Assembly: GCA_020353195.1 (NCBI GenBank)
Contig: CP070691.1
Span: 1,919,158 to 1,951,272 of the forward strand
Length of the DNA stretch: 32,115 bases
DNA from: Phycisphaerales bacterium
GTDB taxonomy: Bacteria; Planctomycetota; Phycisphaerae; UBA1845
Reading direction: 5' to 3'
Part shown: positions 15,847 through 23,585 of the stretch, piece by piece
How the letters are laid out: each line of letters begins with the position of its first letter
How positions within the stretch are numbered: the stretch's first letter is position 1
The notes under the pieces: model-generated
Seen by the model: only the letters and a program-made list of their open reading frames with translations
What the model was told of the DNA's origin: nothing
The model's database searches: none
Program-made: the position numbers and the translations under genes

Positions 15847-17055
15847 GTGCCGACCTTCACGTACAAAGCCGTCAACGAAACGGGACAGCAGGTCACCGGC
15901 GTGGTGACCGCGGAGAACCATCAGGTCGCCCTGCGCCTGCTTGACGAGCAGACGCTGTTCCCCATCCAGGTTGAAGAGGGGACCGCGGTAGGTACGTCGA
16001 AGCTGACGGGTGGGCGGCGGCGGGTCAAGCTTCGGTACATCACGGTTGTGTACAGCCAGTTGGCTGACTTGCTGCGCGCGGGTGTGCCCATGCTGCGGGC
16101 CCTCGATGTGCTCACCCGGCAGAACACGCATCCGGTGCTGACCGAGATCCTCAAAGAGATTCGCGAGGATGTGGCCGGCGGCAAGACGCTGGCGGACGCG
16201 ATGGAACAGCACCCGCGCGTGTTCAAGCCGCTGCACGCCGCGATGGTCCGTGCGGGCGAACGCGGCGGCTTTCTGGAAGACGTGCTGTCCCGGCTGTCGA
16301 TGTTCGCCGAGCGTCAGGACGAGCTTCGCGGCAAGCTGATCGGGTCGATGATCTATCCGTGTGTTCTGCTGGTGGTGGGGGCGGCGGTGGTCACGTTCCT
16401 GTTGGCGGTCGTCGTTCCGCAACTGCGCGACTACATCCCTGCGGAAAGCTACAATTTCATGACGCACGTGGTGTTTTGGGCGACGGACGTCTTGCGCGAC
16501 CACTATCTGCTGATCATCGGGTCGGTTCTCGCCATCGTTTTCGGTGCCTACTCGGCAGTCAGGACGGAATGGGGCAAGACGGTGTGGGCGCGGTTTCAGC
16601 TTACGGCGCCGGTGTTGGGGAGGGTCGTGACCATGGTCGCGGTCTGCCGGTTCTGCCGGATTCTGGGCACGATGCTGCACAACGGCGTTCCCATCCTGCA
16701 GGCGATCAGCATCTCGAAGGAGTCGGCAGGCAACAAGCTGTTGGCCGAGCAGGTGGACAAGGCGGGCGAGGCCGTCCGCAAAGGCGAAAGCCTGGCCGCA
16801 CAGTTGGGGGCCAGCAACCTGTTCCCCGTCGACATCATCGACATGATGGCGGTGGCCGAGGAAAGCAACAACCTGGAGAACGTGTTGATTCAGATTGCGG
16901 ACGCGAACGAAACGCGCACTGCCCGGCAGATCGACCTGGGCGTGCGCTTGCTGGAACCGATGTTGCTGTTGGTGATGGCGGTCCTGGTGTTATGTATTGC
17001 GGTGGCGCTGCTGCTGCCGATCCTGACGATGAGTCAGGCCGCCGGTATGGCGTAG
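15847..17055 (+). CDS. gspF: Type II secretion system inner-membrane platform protein GspF
   Basis: A 402-residue protein. GTG 15847 is chosen because it yields VPTFTYKAVNETGQQVTGVV, the classical GspF/PilC start; the open frame continues to GTG 15805 but adds 14 residues without family character. Two GspF domains are visible (residues about 60-185 and 265-390). The first has FYSQLADLLRAGVPMLRAL-type sequence (VYSQLADLLRAGVPMLRALD) and the second CRFCRILGTMLHNGVPILQA. Membrane helices lie near 165-190, 220-240 and 370-395. GspF links the cytoplasmic ATPase GspE to pseudopilus growth. It is the first gene of the operon here; gspE, normally adjacent, is missing. Confidence 0.93.
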   Translation: MPTFTYKAVNETGQQVTGVVTAENHQVALRLLDEQTLFPIQVEEGTAVGTSKLTGGRRRVKLRYITVVYSQLADLLRAGVPMLRALDVLTRQNTHPVLTEILKEIREDVAGGKTLADAMEQHPRVFKPLHAAMVRAGERGGFLEDVLSRLSMFAERQDELRGKLIGSMIYPCVLLVVGAAVVTFLLAVVVPQLRDYIPAESYNFMTHVVFWATDVLRDHYLLIIGSVLAIVFGAYSAVRTEWGKTVWARFQLTAPVLGRVVTMVAVCRFCRILGTMLHNGVPILQAISISKESAGNKLLAEQVDKAGEAVRKGESLAAQLGASNLFPVDIIDMMAVAEESNNLENVLIQIADANETRTARQIDLGVRLLEPMLLLVMAVLVLCIAVALLLPILTMSQAAGMA

Positions 17056-17110
17056 CGTAACGGATGACAGAAGTTCACACGGTCGTTTGACACAGCGAGG
17101 AGGCATTGGC

Positions 17111-17566
17111 ATGCGACGCGCGAGACGAAAGAAGGCGTTCACGTTGTTGGAGATCCTGTTGGTGGTGGGGATTTTGGCGTTGCTGGCGGCATTCGTGGTG
17201 CCGAACCTGATGCAGCGCGGGCGACAGGCCAAGATCAAAATCGCCGAGACGGCGATCGGAGGCAACGGACCCCTCTGCCAGGCCCTCGACCAGTACATGT
17301 TCGACGTGGGCCAGTACCCGGATACGGACGAAGGTCTCAAGGCCTTGTACGAGATCCCCAGCAGCATCGATGAAGAGGAAGAGGGCGAGATCTGGAAGGG
17401 CCCGTATCTGAAGGGAGATCCGGAAGCCCTCAGGGACCCGTGGAACCAGGAGTACAACTACAAGTGCCCCGGCGACGTCAATGAAGACGGGTTCGATCTG
17501 TGGAGCAACGGGCCCGACACGAAAGAGGGCACCGACGACGACATCAAGAACTGGCGCGAGAAGTAG
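17111..17566 (+). CDS. gspG: Type II secretion major pseudopilin GspG
   Basis: A 151-residue major pseudopilin. ATG 17111 has a perfect AGGAGG (17098-17103) 7 bases upstream. A short basic leader precedes FTLLEILLVVGILALLAAFV, with Glu at +5. The residue before the cleavage site is Ala (RRKKA), not the usual Gly. The globular part has the GspG pattern YMFDVGQYPDTDEGLKALYE, GPYLKG, DPWNQEYNYKCPG, and the C-terminal Asp-rich loop DLWSNGPDTKEGTDDDIKNW, which corresponds to the calcium-binding loop of GspG. An added acidic stretch (DEEEEGE) lies before GPYL. This protein forms the body of the pseudopilus that pushes substrates through the outer-membrane channel. Confidence 0.94.
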   Translation: MRRARRKKAFTLLEILLVVGILALLAAFVVPNLMQRGRQAKIKIAETAIGGNGPLCQALDQYMFDVGQYPDTDEGLKALYEIPSSIDEEEEGEIWKGPYLKGDPEALRDPWNQEYNYKCPGDVNEDGFDLWSNGPDTKEGTDDDIKNWREK

Positions 17567-17569
17567 GCG

Positions 17570-17597
17570 GCCCCGGGGGTGTGCAGTCACCCGGGGC
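17570..17597 (+). other. Strong hairpin directly after gspG
   Basis: A perfect 8-bp stem, GCCCCGGG (17570-17577) with CCCGGGGC (17590-17597), begins 4 bases after the gspG stop codon. The 12-base loop can pair further inside (TG with CA). No T-run follows, so transcription can read through into gspH. It may act as a partial terminator or as protection of the gspG 3' end. Confidence 0.6.
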
Positions 17598-17601
17598 GCT
17601 T

Positions 17602-17619
17602 CACGCGTTGCAGCGCGTG
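17602..17619 (+). other. Second hairpin between gspG and gspH
   Basis: A perfect 6-bp stem, CACGCG (17602-17607) and CGCGTG (17614-17619), with a 6-base loop lies 4 bases after the first hairpin and ends 5 bases before the GGAGG ribosome binding site of gspH (17625-17629). Confidence 0.5.
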
Positions 17620-17639
17620 GCCGCGGAGGTCCGCAGAAC

Positions 17640-18422
17640 ATGACGCGTTCGGCCCGAACAACCCGGTCGGCGTTCACGCTGGTGGAGATCCTGCTGGTGG
17701 TCGGGTTGCTGGCGGCGCTGACGGCGCTCGTGGCGCCCACGGTGCTCAGGAACATCGAGCGTGCGCGCATGCCCGAGTCGGCCAAGCAAATGCGTTCCCT
17801 GTTGCGGTTGACGCGAGCCCACGCCATGTACGACGGCAAGCGGTACCGCCTGCGCTTCCCGGACGAGGGCGAGGAGGAGATCGACGGCCAGGTCCTCGAC
17901 GAACGCCAGCCCGTCATCGAGCGCGAGGACGAACCGCTCCGCGAGCCCGGGGTGTTCAACCCGGTCAAGGCGGCCTGGGCCCAGGGCGAGACGCTGCTCA
18001 AGGGCATCCGGTGCATCGAGATCCGGTTGGGCAAACCGACGCTCGAACAGCTCCTGCAGGACGATACCGAGCGTCACGAGATGCTGGTCGAGGAACTGCC
18101 CGACGACGCCGACGAGGTGCGCCCGCCCGTGTACTTCGAACCCGACGGGACGAGCGAATGGGTGACCTTCGTGGTCACCAACGCCCCACTGGATGCGGGC
18201 GACCTGGCTGAGGAGGTCATCGACGATTACACCGTCATCGAGGTGATCCACGACGGACTGACCGGGCTGACGTGGCTGCAGCGCCCGTTTTATGACGAGG
18301 AACTGGCGATGCTGGAGGAGAACAGTTGGCCTCCGGTGCTGCGGCGCGATTTCCTCGAACCGCGCATGCTCACCGAGGAGGACGTGATCGAGATTCAGGA
18401 AAGCCTGGTCCGCAAGAAGTAG
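17640..18422 (+). CDS. gspH: Pseudopilin GspH-like, with long acidic globular domain
   Basis: A 260-residue minor pseudopilin from ATG 17640, with GGAGG 10 bases upstream. The leader TRSARTTRSA is followed by FTLVEILLVVGLLAALTALV, with Glu at +5 and Ala rather than Gly at -1. LRSLLRLTRAHAM-like sequence after the helix (MRSLLRLTRAHAMYDGKRYR) is the GspH/FimT pattern, and FTL..E with R/TRAHA is typical of this subunit. The globular domain is longer than the usual 170 residues in total length and very acidic, with a C-terminal segment (residues about 215-260) of unclear fold. It follows gspG across the hairpin region and probably forms part of the pseudopilus tip with I, J and K. Confidence 0.8.
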   Translation: MTRSARTTRSAFTLVEILLVVGLLAALTALVAPTVLRNIERARMPESAKQMRSLLRLTRAHAMYDGKRYRLRFPDEGEEEIDGQVLDERQPVIEREDEPLREPGVFNPVKAAWAQGETLLKGIRCIEIRLGKPTLEQLLQDDTERHEMLVEELPDDADEVRPPVYFEPDGTSEWVTFVVTNAPLDAGDLAEEVIDDYTVIEVIHDGLTGLTWLQRPFYDEELAMLEENSWPPVLRRDFLEPRMLTEEDVIEIQESLVRKK

Positions 18423-18481
18423 GAACGAACGGGAAAGGACACAAACAACTCGTGCAGGACGGCGCGCCTGGATACAGGGCG

Positions 18482-19567
18482 ATGAAACATCTCGCTGCCA
18501 ATGCCAAGCCTCTGTCTCCTCCAGCCGGCTGGAAGCGGCCGGGGTTCGTCCTCATGGAGGTACTGGTGGCTCTGGCGATCCTCATACTGGGGCTGACCGT
18601 GATCGGGTCGCAAATCCGGACGAGCTGGAAGGCCTCGCGCCTGATGGAGCGGAAGTACAAGGCCGTGCTCCTGGCGGAGTCGATGCTGGCGACGCTCGAC
18701 ACCGGCCTGCCTGTTCCGCTGGAGTTGGATAACGAGGTCGAAGGGGACTGGCAGGAGTGGGATGAGCTGTTCGTGGACCCGGGCGAGGAATCGCGACACC
18801 TTCCGTTGGGCGATCTGTTTCCCGAATTCGCCTGGCGCCTGACCGTCGAACCGTCGGGGGTGGAGGAACTGACGTTCGTGGTCCTCGACATCCTGTTCGA
18901 TTCGTCTCGGCGGGACACCGAAGAGGAATACGACTTCGACGAAGCCAAGGTCCTGCACACGCTGTACCTGCTGCGGGCTACGCCGTCACGTCTCGACCTG
19001 ACGCGCGACTTCGGCATGGACGTGGAGCAGGCGGAGGAGCTGGCGGAGAATCTGGCCGGCGTCGGCGAGTTCGGCCTGGACCCCTACGATCTGGACCCGG
19101 GGCTCTTTCGGGACCTGGAGTTTGAAGAGCTGATCGAAGTGCTTCCGCCGCTGCTGCAGGCGCTGGGTTTGGACATGGACAACATCCTGCCCATGCTGCC
19201 GGAGGAACTTCGCACGGCGATGGAGGCGGCGGAGGAGGAGCTCAAGGGCGACCCGGAGGGAGCGGAGACCGACGAGTTCGCCGGCGAGGGGCCGCTTCCC
19301 GTCGGCGGCGACGTGCCTCCCGACGAAGAGGAGGCGTTCCCCAGCGACGGAGATGTCGGCGGTCCCGGCGAGCCGGGATCCAGGCGCCCCCGCCGGCGAG
19401 GCGCCGCCAGCGGTGAAAGCAACGGTGAATCGCGTGTTGAGCGTACCGACCGACGAGCGGGCTCGAGGGATCGCCCGCGCGGCGAGCGCGAAGGCGATCG
19501 TACCGGACCGGAGGAGGAGCCGCGGGATCGTCCCCGGGATCGGGGGCGAGGGAGGGGGCGCCGATGA
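18482..19567 (+). CDS. gspI: Minor pseudopilin GspI-like with long disordered C-terminal tail
   Basis: A 361-residue protein from ATG 18482; GTG 18452 is an alternative in the same frame. After a leader of about 21 residues the cleavage motif is KRPG before FVLMEVLVALAILILGLTVI, with Glu at +5, and the MEVLVALAIL core typical of GspI. The usual GspI has about 120 residues. Here an acidic domain runs to about residue 270, containing Leu/Asp/Pro/Met-rich repeats (DLDPGLFRDLEFEELIEVLP, LGLDMDNILPMLPEEL). It is followed by an acidic Gly/Pro linker and then about 60 residues almost entirely Arg, Glu, Asp, Gly and Pro, ending in RGRGRGRR. Its stop overlaps the gspJ start (ATGA, 19564-19567), so the tail is genuinely read in this frame. 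Confidence 0.78.
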   Translation: MKHLAANAKPLSPPAGWKRPGFVLMEVLVALAILILGLTVIGSQIRTSWKASRLMERKYKAVLLAESMLATLDTGLPVPLELDNEVEGDWQEWDELFVDPGEESRHLPLGDLFPEFAWRLTVEPSGVEELTFVVLDILFDSSRRDTEEEYDFDEAKVLHTLYLLRATPSRLDLTRDFGMDVEQAEELAENLAGVGEFGLDPYDLDPGLFRDLEFEELIEVLPPLLQALGLDMDNILPMLPEELRTAMEAAEEELKGDPEGAETDEFAGEGPLPVGGDVPPDEEEAFPSDGDVGGPGEPGSRRPRRRGAASGESNGESRVERTDRRAGSRDRPRGEREGDRTGPEEEPRDRPRDRGRGRGRR

Positions 19568-20394
19568 CGTGTCGACCGCCAAGAACGCTCCGTCGCGGGT
19601 TCACGCTGGTCGAGATGGTCATCTCGACCGGCCTGCTCGTGATGCTGATCAGCACGCTGTACTGGTTTTACGGATCGTCGTTGACCAGCCGAAAGGACGG
19701 CACCGACCGGGCGCGGAGGATGCAGTTGGCGCGCGTTGTTCTGGACGGGATCGCCGAGGAGATCCGCCTGTGCACCGGCAACACGGAAGGGTACGGCGCG
19801 GGGTTGATCGGTACGGAAAACGCGCTGTCAGTCTACACGCTTACGCTACCAACCAAGGAACTGATGCGGCGGCGCTCGATCACGGAGAAAGCGCTGGCCG
19901 GACAGTTCGACCTGCAGGAGGTTCGCCATTACATCGCCTGGGACGAGGAGAACCTGGACGAGAACGGTGACCCCCGCCCCCTGGGGTTGGTCCGCCGCGT
20001 GACCCATACCTTCAACCAGGCCGTTGTGATCGAAGGGGACGAGGGCGCGGACGAGACGGTCGCCATCAAGGAGGAGCTCTACGCACCGGAGATCAAGTTC
20101 CTCGAGTTTCGCTACTTCGACGGGGCGACGTGGTGGGACACCTGGGAGATCGGGGGCGGCAACTCGTTGCCTCAGATGGTGCGCATCACCGTCGGGTATA
20201 CGGCGGTGTTGCCGGATGAATACTCCGATCTCGAGGTCATCGACGAAGAGGAGAATCTCGACGAGTACGAGCTCCGCAAGCTGTTCGAGGACCGCTACAC
20301 CGTAATCGTGCGGCTGGTGCAGGCGGATCGCTTCTTCGGATCGCGCATCAGCCGCGAAGCATCCGCGTTCACCGAATCGCAGGAAGAGCTGTAA
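19564..20394 (+). CDS. gspJ: Minor pseudopilin GspJ-like
   Basis: A 276-residue protein whose ATG overlaps the gspI stop. The leader MTCRPPRTLRRG precedes FTLVEMVISTGLLVMLISTL with Gly at -1 and Glu at +5, the regular prepilin peptidase site. The body has ARRMQLARVVLDGIAEEIR, a helix seen in GspJ, then beta-rich sequence with KFLEFRYFDGATWWDTWEI and LPQMVRITV, which match the GspJ pattern of Y/F-W-D-W followed by LP-x-V-x-I-x-V. The C-terminal part is acidic. In model systems GspJ joins GspI and GspK in a tip complex of the pseudopilus, which fits the I-J-K gene order here. Confidence 0.88.
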   Translation: MTCRPPRTLRRGFTLVEMVISTGLLVMLISTLYWFYGSSLTSRKDGTDRARRMQLARVVLDGIAEEIRLCTGNTEGYGAGLIGTENALSVYTLTLPTKELMRRRSITEKALAGQFDLQEVRHYIAWDEENLDENGDPRPLGLVRRVTHTFNQAVVIEGDEGADETVAIKEELYAPEIKFLEFRYFDGATWWDTWEIGGGNSLPQMVRITVGYTAVLPDEYSDLEVIDEEENLDEYELRKLFEDRYTVIVRLVQADRFFGSRISREASAFTESQEEL

Positions 20395-20413
20395 GCAGGC
20401 TGCAGGCAAACCC

Positions 20414-21964
20414 ATGACGACGTGGGCTGGATCATTCGAATCGAGGGGAGCACCGGCTGCTGAGCAGGGCGGCCGGCGCGCCTCCGGCCTGCGCCGCGGG
20501 CGGCAAGGGCGGGCGTATCCGGCGCCGGGCTTCGTTCTGCCCACCGTGCTGCTCGTGCTGATCCTGCTGGCTTTGCTGGCGGGGAGTTTTGCCTTCGAGA
20601 TGCACGCGGACGTGGCCTCCACGCGCGCGGTGGCTTACCGGCTGCAAACGCGCCTGGCGGCCGAAGCGGGCATCGAGCGCGTGAGTCTGCTGCTGCGGGA
20701 GCGACGCCTGGACGTCAATGCCTGGTACCACAACCCCGACGAGCTGCATCGGGCCATCGTGTGGAAGTCCGGGAGCGAGCCGAGCGAGTTCGGCCTGCCG
20801 AGCCAGGTGGACATGGAAGACAAGCCCGCGTTTCGGTTCAGCATCGTGGCGGACGAGCCGGGCGACGACGAGTTCCTCGTGCGGTACGGGATCACCAACG
20901 AAGCCGCCAAGCTCAACATCAACGTCGCGACGGTGGACCAGCTGCGGACCCTGTTGGCCCAGGTTGTGCCCCCGGAGGTCTCGGTCGAGGAGCTTGCCGA
21001 CGCCCTGATCGACTGGCGCGACCAGGACAACGAGCCCGGGGAGAACGGAGCGGAATTCGAGTACTACGCCTCGCTCGAGCCGCCCTATCGGCCCAAGAAC
21101 GGCCCGTTCGACACCGTGGAGGAGTTGCTGATGGTCAAGGGCTTCACCGCGCAGATCCTGTATGGTGAGGACTACGACCGCAACGGGCTTCTTTCACAGA
21201 ACGAGGACGACGGGGACGAGACGTTTCCCATCGACAACAGTGATGGGGAGCTGAGCCGCGGCCTGTTTCCCTACGTCACCGTCTGGTCCCGCGATTTCAA
21301 TACCGCCAACGACAACAAGACCCGAGTCTACGTGATGGGCGCCGGGAGCAAGCTGGAAGAACAGTTGTCCGAGTACTTCACCGAAGAGGAGGTCGCGTTT
21401 ATCGGTTTCGCGGCGTCTGAACAGAACGAGAACCTGCAAACGGGGCTCGTCGATCTACTCAAACCCTTCAAGAACGGAGATGAAGAGCACGCCAGCCCCT
21501 TCGAGACTGAGGACCTGCATCGGATTCTCGATCGGCTGACGGTGGATCCCAACCCGGAGTTCGTGGGGCTGATCGACGTCAACACAGCCCCGGCGGAGGT
21601 GTTGCGGTGTGTGCGGGGCATGACCGAACCGCTGATCACGGAGATCATCACTCGGCGGGCGACGCTGACCTCCGAGGCGAAAGCGACGCCCGCCTGGCTG
21701 TTCATCGAGCAGTTGGTGGACGACGTTGCGCTGTCGGAGCTCATGTTCAGCATCACCACCCGCGGGCAGCAGTTCACCATCGAGTCGCTCGGTTATGCCG
21801 ACCACGTGGGGACGGTCACGCGGCTCCAGGCGATCATCGAGATGCGAGGTCCGGTGGCCCAGATCGTCTACTACCGTGACCTGACCCCGCTGGGCATCGG
21901 GTATCCCATCCGCCTGGAAGATGAAGTAGAAGGAGGCCAACCGAGTGTTATCGCACCTGGTTGA
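20414..21964 (+). CDS. gspK: Pseudopilus tip protein GspK
   Basis: A 516-residue protein from ATG 20414. An unusually long basic leader of about 38 residues precedes PGFVLPTVLLVLILLALLAG. As in other GspK proteins the +5 Glu is replaced (Pro here), allowing the tip position of the pseudopilus. Next come the characteristic helix AYRLQTRLAAEAGIERV and the T2SSK alpha domain with NEAAKLNINVATVDQLRTLL, ALIDWRDQD, and PFDTVEELLMVKG. A second helix-hairpin-helix-like piece is LIDVNTAPAEVLRCVRGM. The C-terminal strand region (FTIESLGYADHVGTVTRLQAII) closes the pseudopilin fold. It is longer than typical GspK (about 320-350 residues). Its 3' end overlaps gspL by 20 bases. Confidence 0.88.
   Translation: MTTWAGSFESRGAPAAEQGGRRASGLRRGRQGRAYPAPGFVLPTVLLVLILLALLAGSFAFEMHADVASTRAVAYRLQTRLAAEAGIERVSLLLRERRLDVNAWYHNPDELHRAIVWKSGSEPSEFGLPSQVDMEDKPAFRFSIVADEPGDDEFLVRYGITNEAAKLNINVATVDQLRTLLAQVVPPEVSVEELADALIDWRDQDNEPGENGAEFEYYASLEPPYRPKNGPFDTVEELLMVKGFTAQILYGEDYDRNGLLSQNEDDGDETFPIDNSDGELSRGLFPYVTVWSRDFNTANDNKTRVYVMGAGSKLEEQLSEYFTEEEVAFIGFAASEQNENLQTGLVDLLKPFKNGDEEHASPFETEDLHRILDRLTVDPNPEFVGLIDVNTAPAEVLRCVRGMTEPLITEIITRRATLTSEAKATPAWLFIEQLVDDVALSELMFSITTRGQQFTIESLGYADHVGTVTRLQAIIEMRGPVAQIVYYRDLTPLGIGYPIRLEDEVEGGQPSVIAPG
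21931..21936 (+). promoter_or_regulatory. Shine-Dalgarno site of gspL inside gspK
   Basis: AGGAGG lies 8 bases before GTG 21945, within the last codons of gspK. It fixes a GTG start for gspL and indicates that the overlap is real and translationally coupled. Confidence 0.7.
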
Positions 21965-23570
21965 GAAACGTATCCTGGGTTTCGACTGGGACGAGCGGGA
22001 GGTGCGTGTCGTGCACGCGTCGATTCGCAAGCAGCGATGTCACGTGCTGAGCGTCCAGTCGTTCGCGATTCCCCAAGACGTCAACCCCGGCGACAGCGAG
22101 TCGTTCGGTCGGCTGATTCGTGAGTTCCTCGACCGCGAGCGAATCACCACCCGGCATGCGGTGGTGGACGTCCCCCGCGACCAGGCAACCGTCAAGCTTC
22201 TCAAGGGTCTGCCTCCCGCCCGGCCGGAGGATCTGCCCGGCGTGATCGCCATGCAATTCGAACGCGAGCTGCCCTTCCCCGCCTCGCAGGCGTCGATCGA
22301 TTACGCCGGGCCCGTGACCGACCCGAAGCGGGGCACCCAGACCGCTCTGGCGGCGGCCGTCCGGGAGGAGGTGTTGAACGACTATGTCGCCATCTTCCGG
22401 GCGGCGGGGCTGAAGCTCGAGCACGTCGGGCTGCGCCCGAACGCCAACCGCATCGCGGTCAACGCCGTGGTGGACCCCGGGCGCCACGAGCGAGTGCTGT
22501 TTGTCGATGTGGGTCCCGCGTTCACGGAGATCGACGTCATCTGCGACGGTCACCTGGTGTTTACGCGCGCCGCCTCGGTGCACGTTCCGAAGGAGATTCC
22601 TTCCGAACCGCCGCCGGAGGCCGCTGAACCAAGCACGCTGGACCTGGACCAGCCGGTCCGGCTGTCCGCGGCCCTGGGGTCGGGGGTGGGCGAGCGCTCC
22701 GGCGTCGTCAACGCCCTGGTGGTCGAAGTGGTGCGATCGATCGAGGCGTTCCGGTCCGACGACCCGGAGGCCCCTCCCTCGCACGTGGTGATCGGAGGCG
22801 GCACCGGGGTGGAGGAGGCGTTGGCCGACGCCCTGCACGATCGTCTCGACATGACCACCGAGCTGTTCAACCCTGCCCTCCATCTCGGCTGGGACGCCGA
22901 GCGCGGAGCTGCAGCCGGCGGGTTCGCGGCGGCGCTGGGGCTGGTGCTGGGGCGCGTCGCCGCTGGCGAGGCGCGACTGGATTTCATGCACCCCAAACGG
23001 GTGGTGACCGCGACCGAGCAGCAGCTGAAGAAGCTGCCGCTCGTGGGGGCGGCGGCGGCGGTGGTGCTCATCGGGCTTGGCGTAGCCTACTGGACTCTGG
23101 TGGTGCCGCAACAGCGGATCCTCGACCAGTACGACGAGCAGATTGCAGCAGCCCAGGAGAACCGCAGGGACATGGAGAACCTGCGGAAGCTCATCAAGAA
23201 CGTGGAGCAGACCGAAGCCGACCAGATCGTCTGGTTGGACGAGCTGTACGACGCGCTCTCCTGCCTGCCGGGCGACGATCAACTCGTCCTGAGGAGCATT
23301 GAGATGCGCCAGAAGGACCGGTACATCGGGCTGGCGGCCCGGGCCGACAGTCGAGAGACGCTGACCGATGCCGTGGACGATCTTCAGGTGTTCCGCGTTC
23401 CCGGAGTCAAGCGCCAGCATTTCCAGGCCAGGCTCCGCACGACACGCACCGTAGCGGACCGGTATCCGGCCGACGGCAAGATCGACGTTACGGTCGTCGG
23501 CAGGCGGGCGCGTCCGGACCTGGGTGAACCGAGCGGCGACGAGACGGACCGGAACCACCGCGGAGGCTGA
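21945..23570 (+). CDS. gspL: GspL/PilM-PilN-like secretion platform protein
   Basis: A 541-residue protein from GTG 21945. Residues about 8-350 form a PilM/GspL actin-like cytoplasmic domain, with ILGFDWDEREVRVVHA at the start, VVVDVPRDQATVKLL-like sequence, IAMQFERELPFP, FVDVGPAFTEIDVI (phosphate-binding strand) and VVIGGGTGVEEALADAL. A membrane helix follows near residues 365-385 (VGAAAAVVLIGLGVAYWTLV). After it come a coiled coil and a small periplasmic ferredoxin-like domain, the PilN-like half. GspL is a natural PilM-PilN combination that ties the ATPase GspE to the inner membrane. The C-terminal 30 residues are polar and probably disordered. The next gene starts 15 bases later. Confidence 0.85.
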   Translation: MLSHLVEKRILGFDWDEREVRVVHASIRKQRCHVLSVQSFAIPQDVNPGDSESFGRLIREFLDRERITTRHAVVDVPRDQATVKLLKGLPPARPEDLPGVIAMQFERELPFPASQASIDYAGPVTDPKRGTQTALAAAVREEVLNDYVAIFRAAGLKLEHVGLRPNANRIAVNAVVDPGRHERVLFVDVGPAFTEIDVICDGHLVFTRAASVHVPKEIPSEPPPEAAEPSTLDLDQPVRLSAALGSGVGERSGVVNALVVEVVRSIEAFRSDDPEAPPSHVVIGGGTGVEEALADALHDRLDMTTELFNPALHLGWDAERGAAAGGFAAALGLVLGRVAAGEARLDFMHPKRVVTATEQQLKKLPLVGAAAAVVLIGLGVAYWTLVVPQQRILDQYDEQIAAAQENRRDMENLRKLIKNVEQTEADQIVWLDELYDALSCLPGDDQLVLRSIEMRQKDRYIGLAARADSRETLTDAVDDLQVFRVPGVKRQHFQARLRTTRTVADRYPADGKIDVTVVGRRARPDLGEPSGDETDRNHRGG

Positions 23571-23585
23571 AGTGACTAACGAGCC

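Noticed and set aside
17475..17500. GDVNEDG in GspG, resembling a dockerin/EF-hand calcium loop
   Set aside because: It falls in the normal GspG C-terminal region leading into the known calcium-binding loop; no second repeat exists, so it is not a dockerin.
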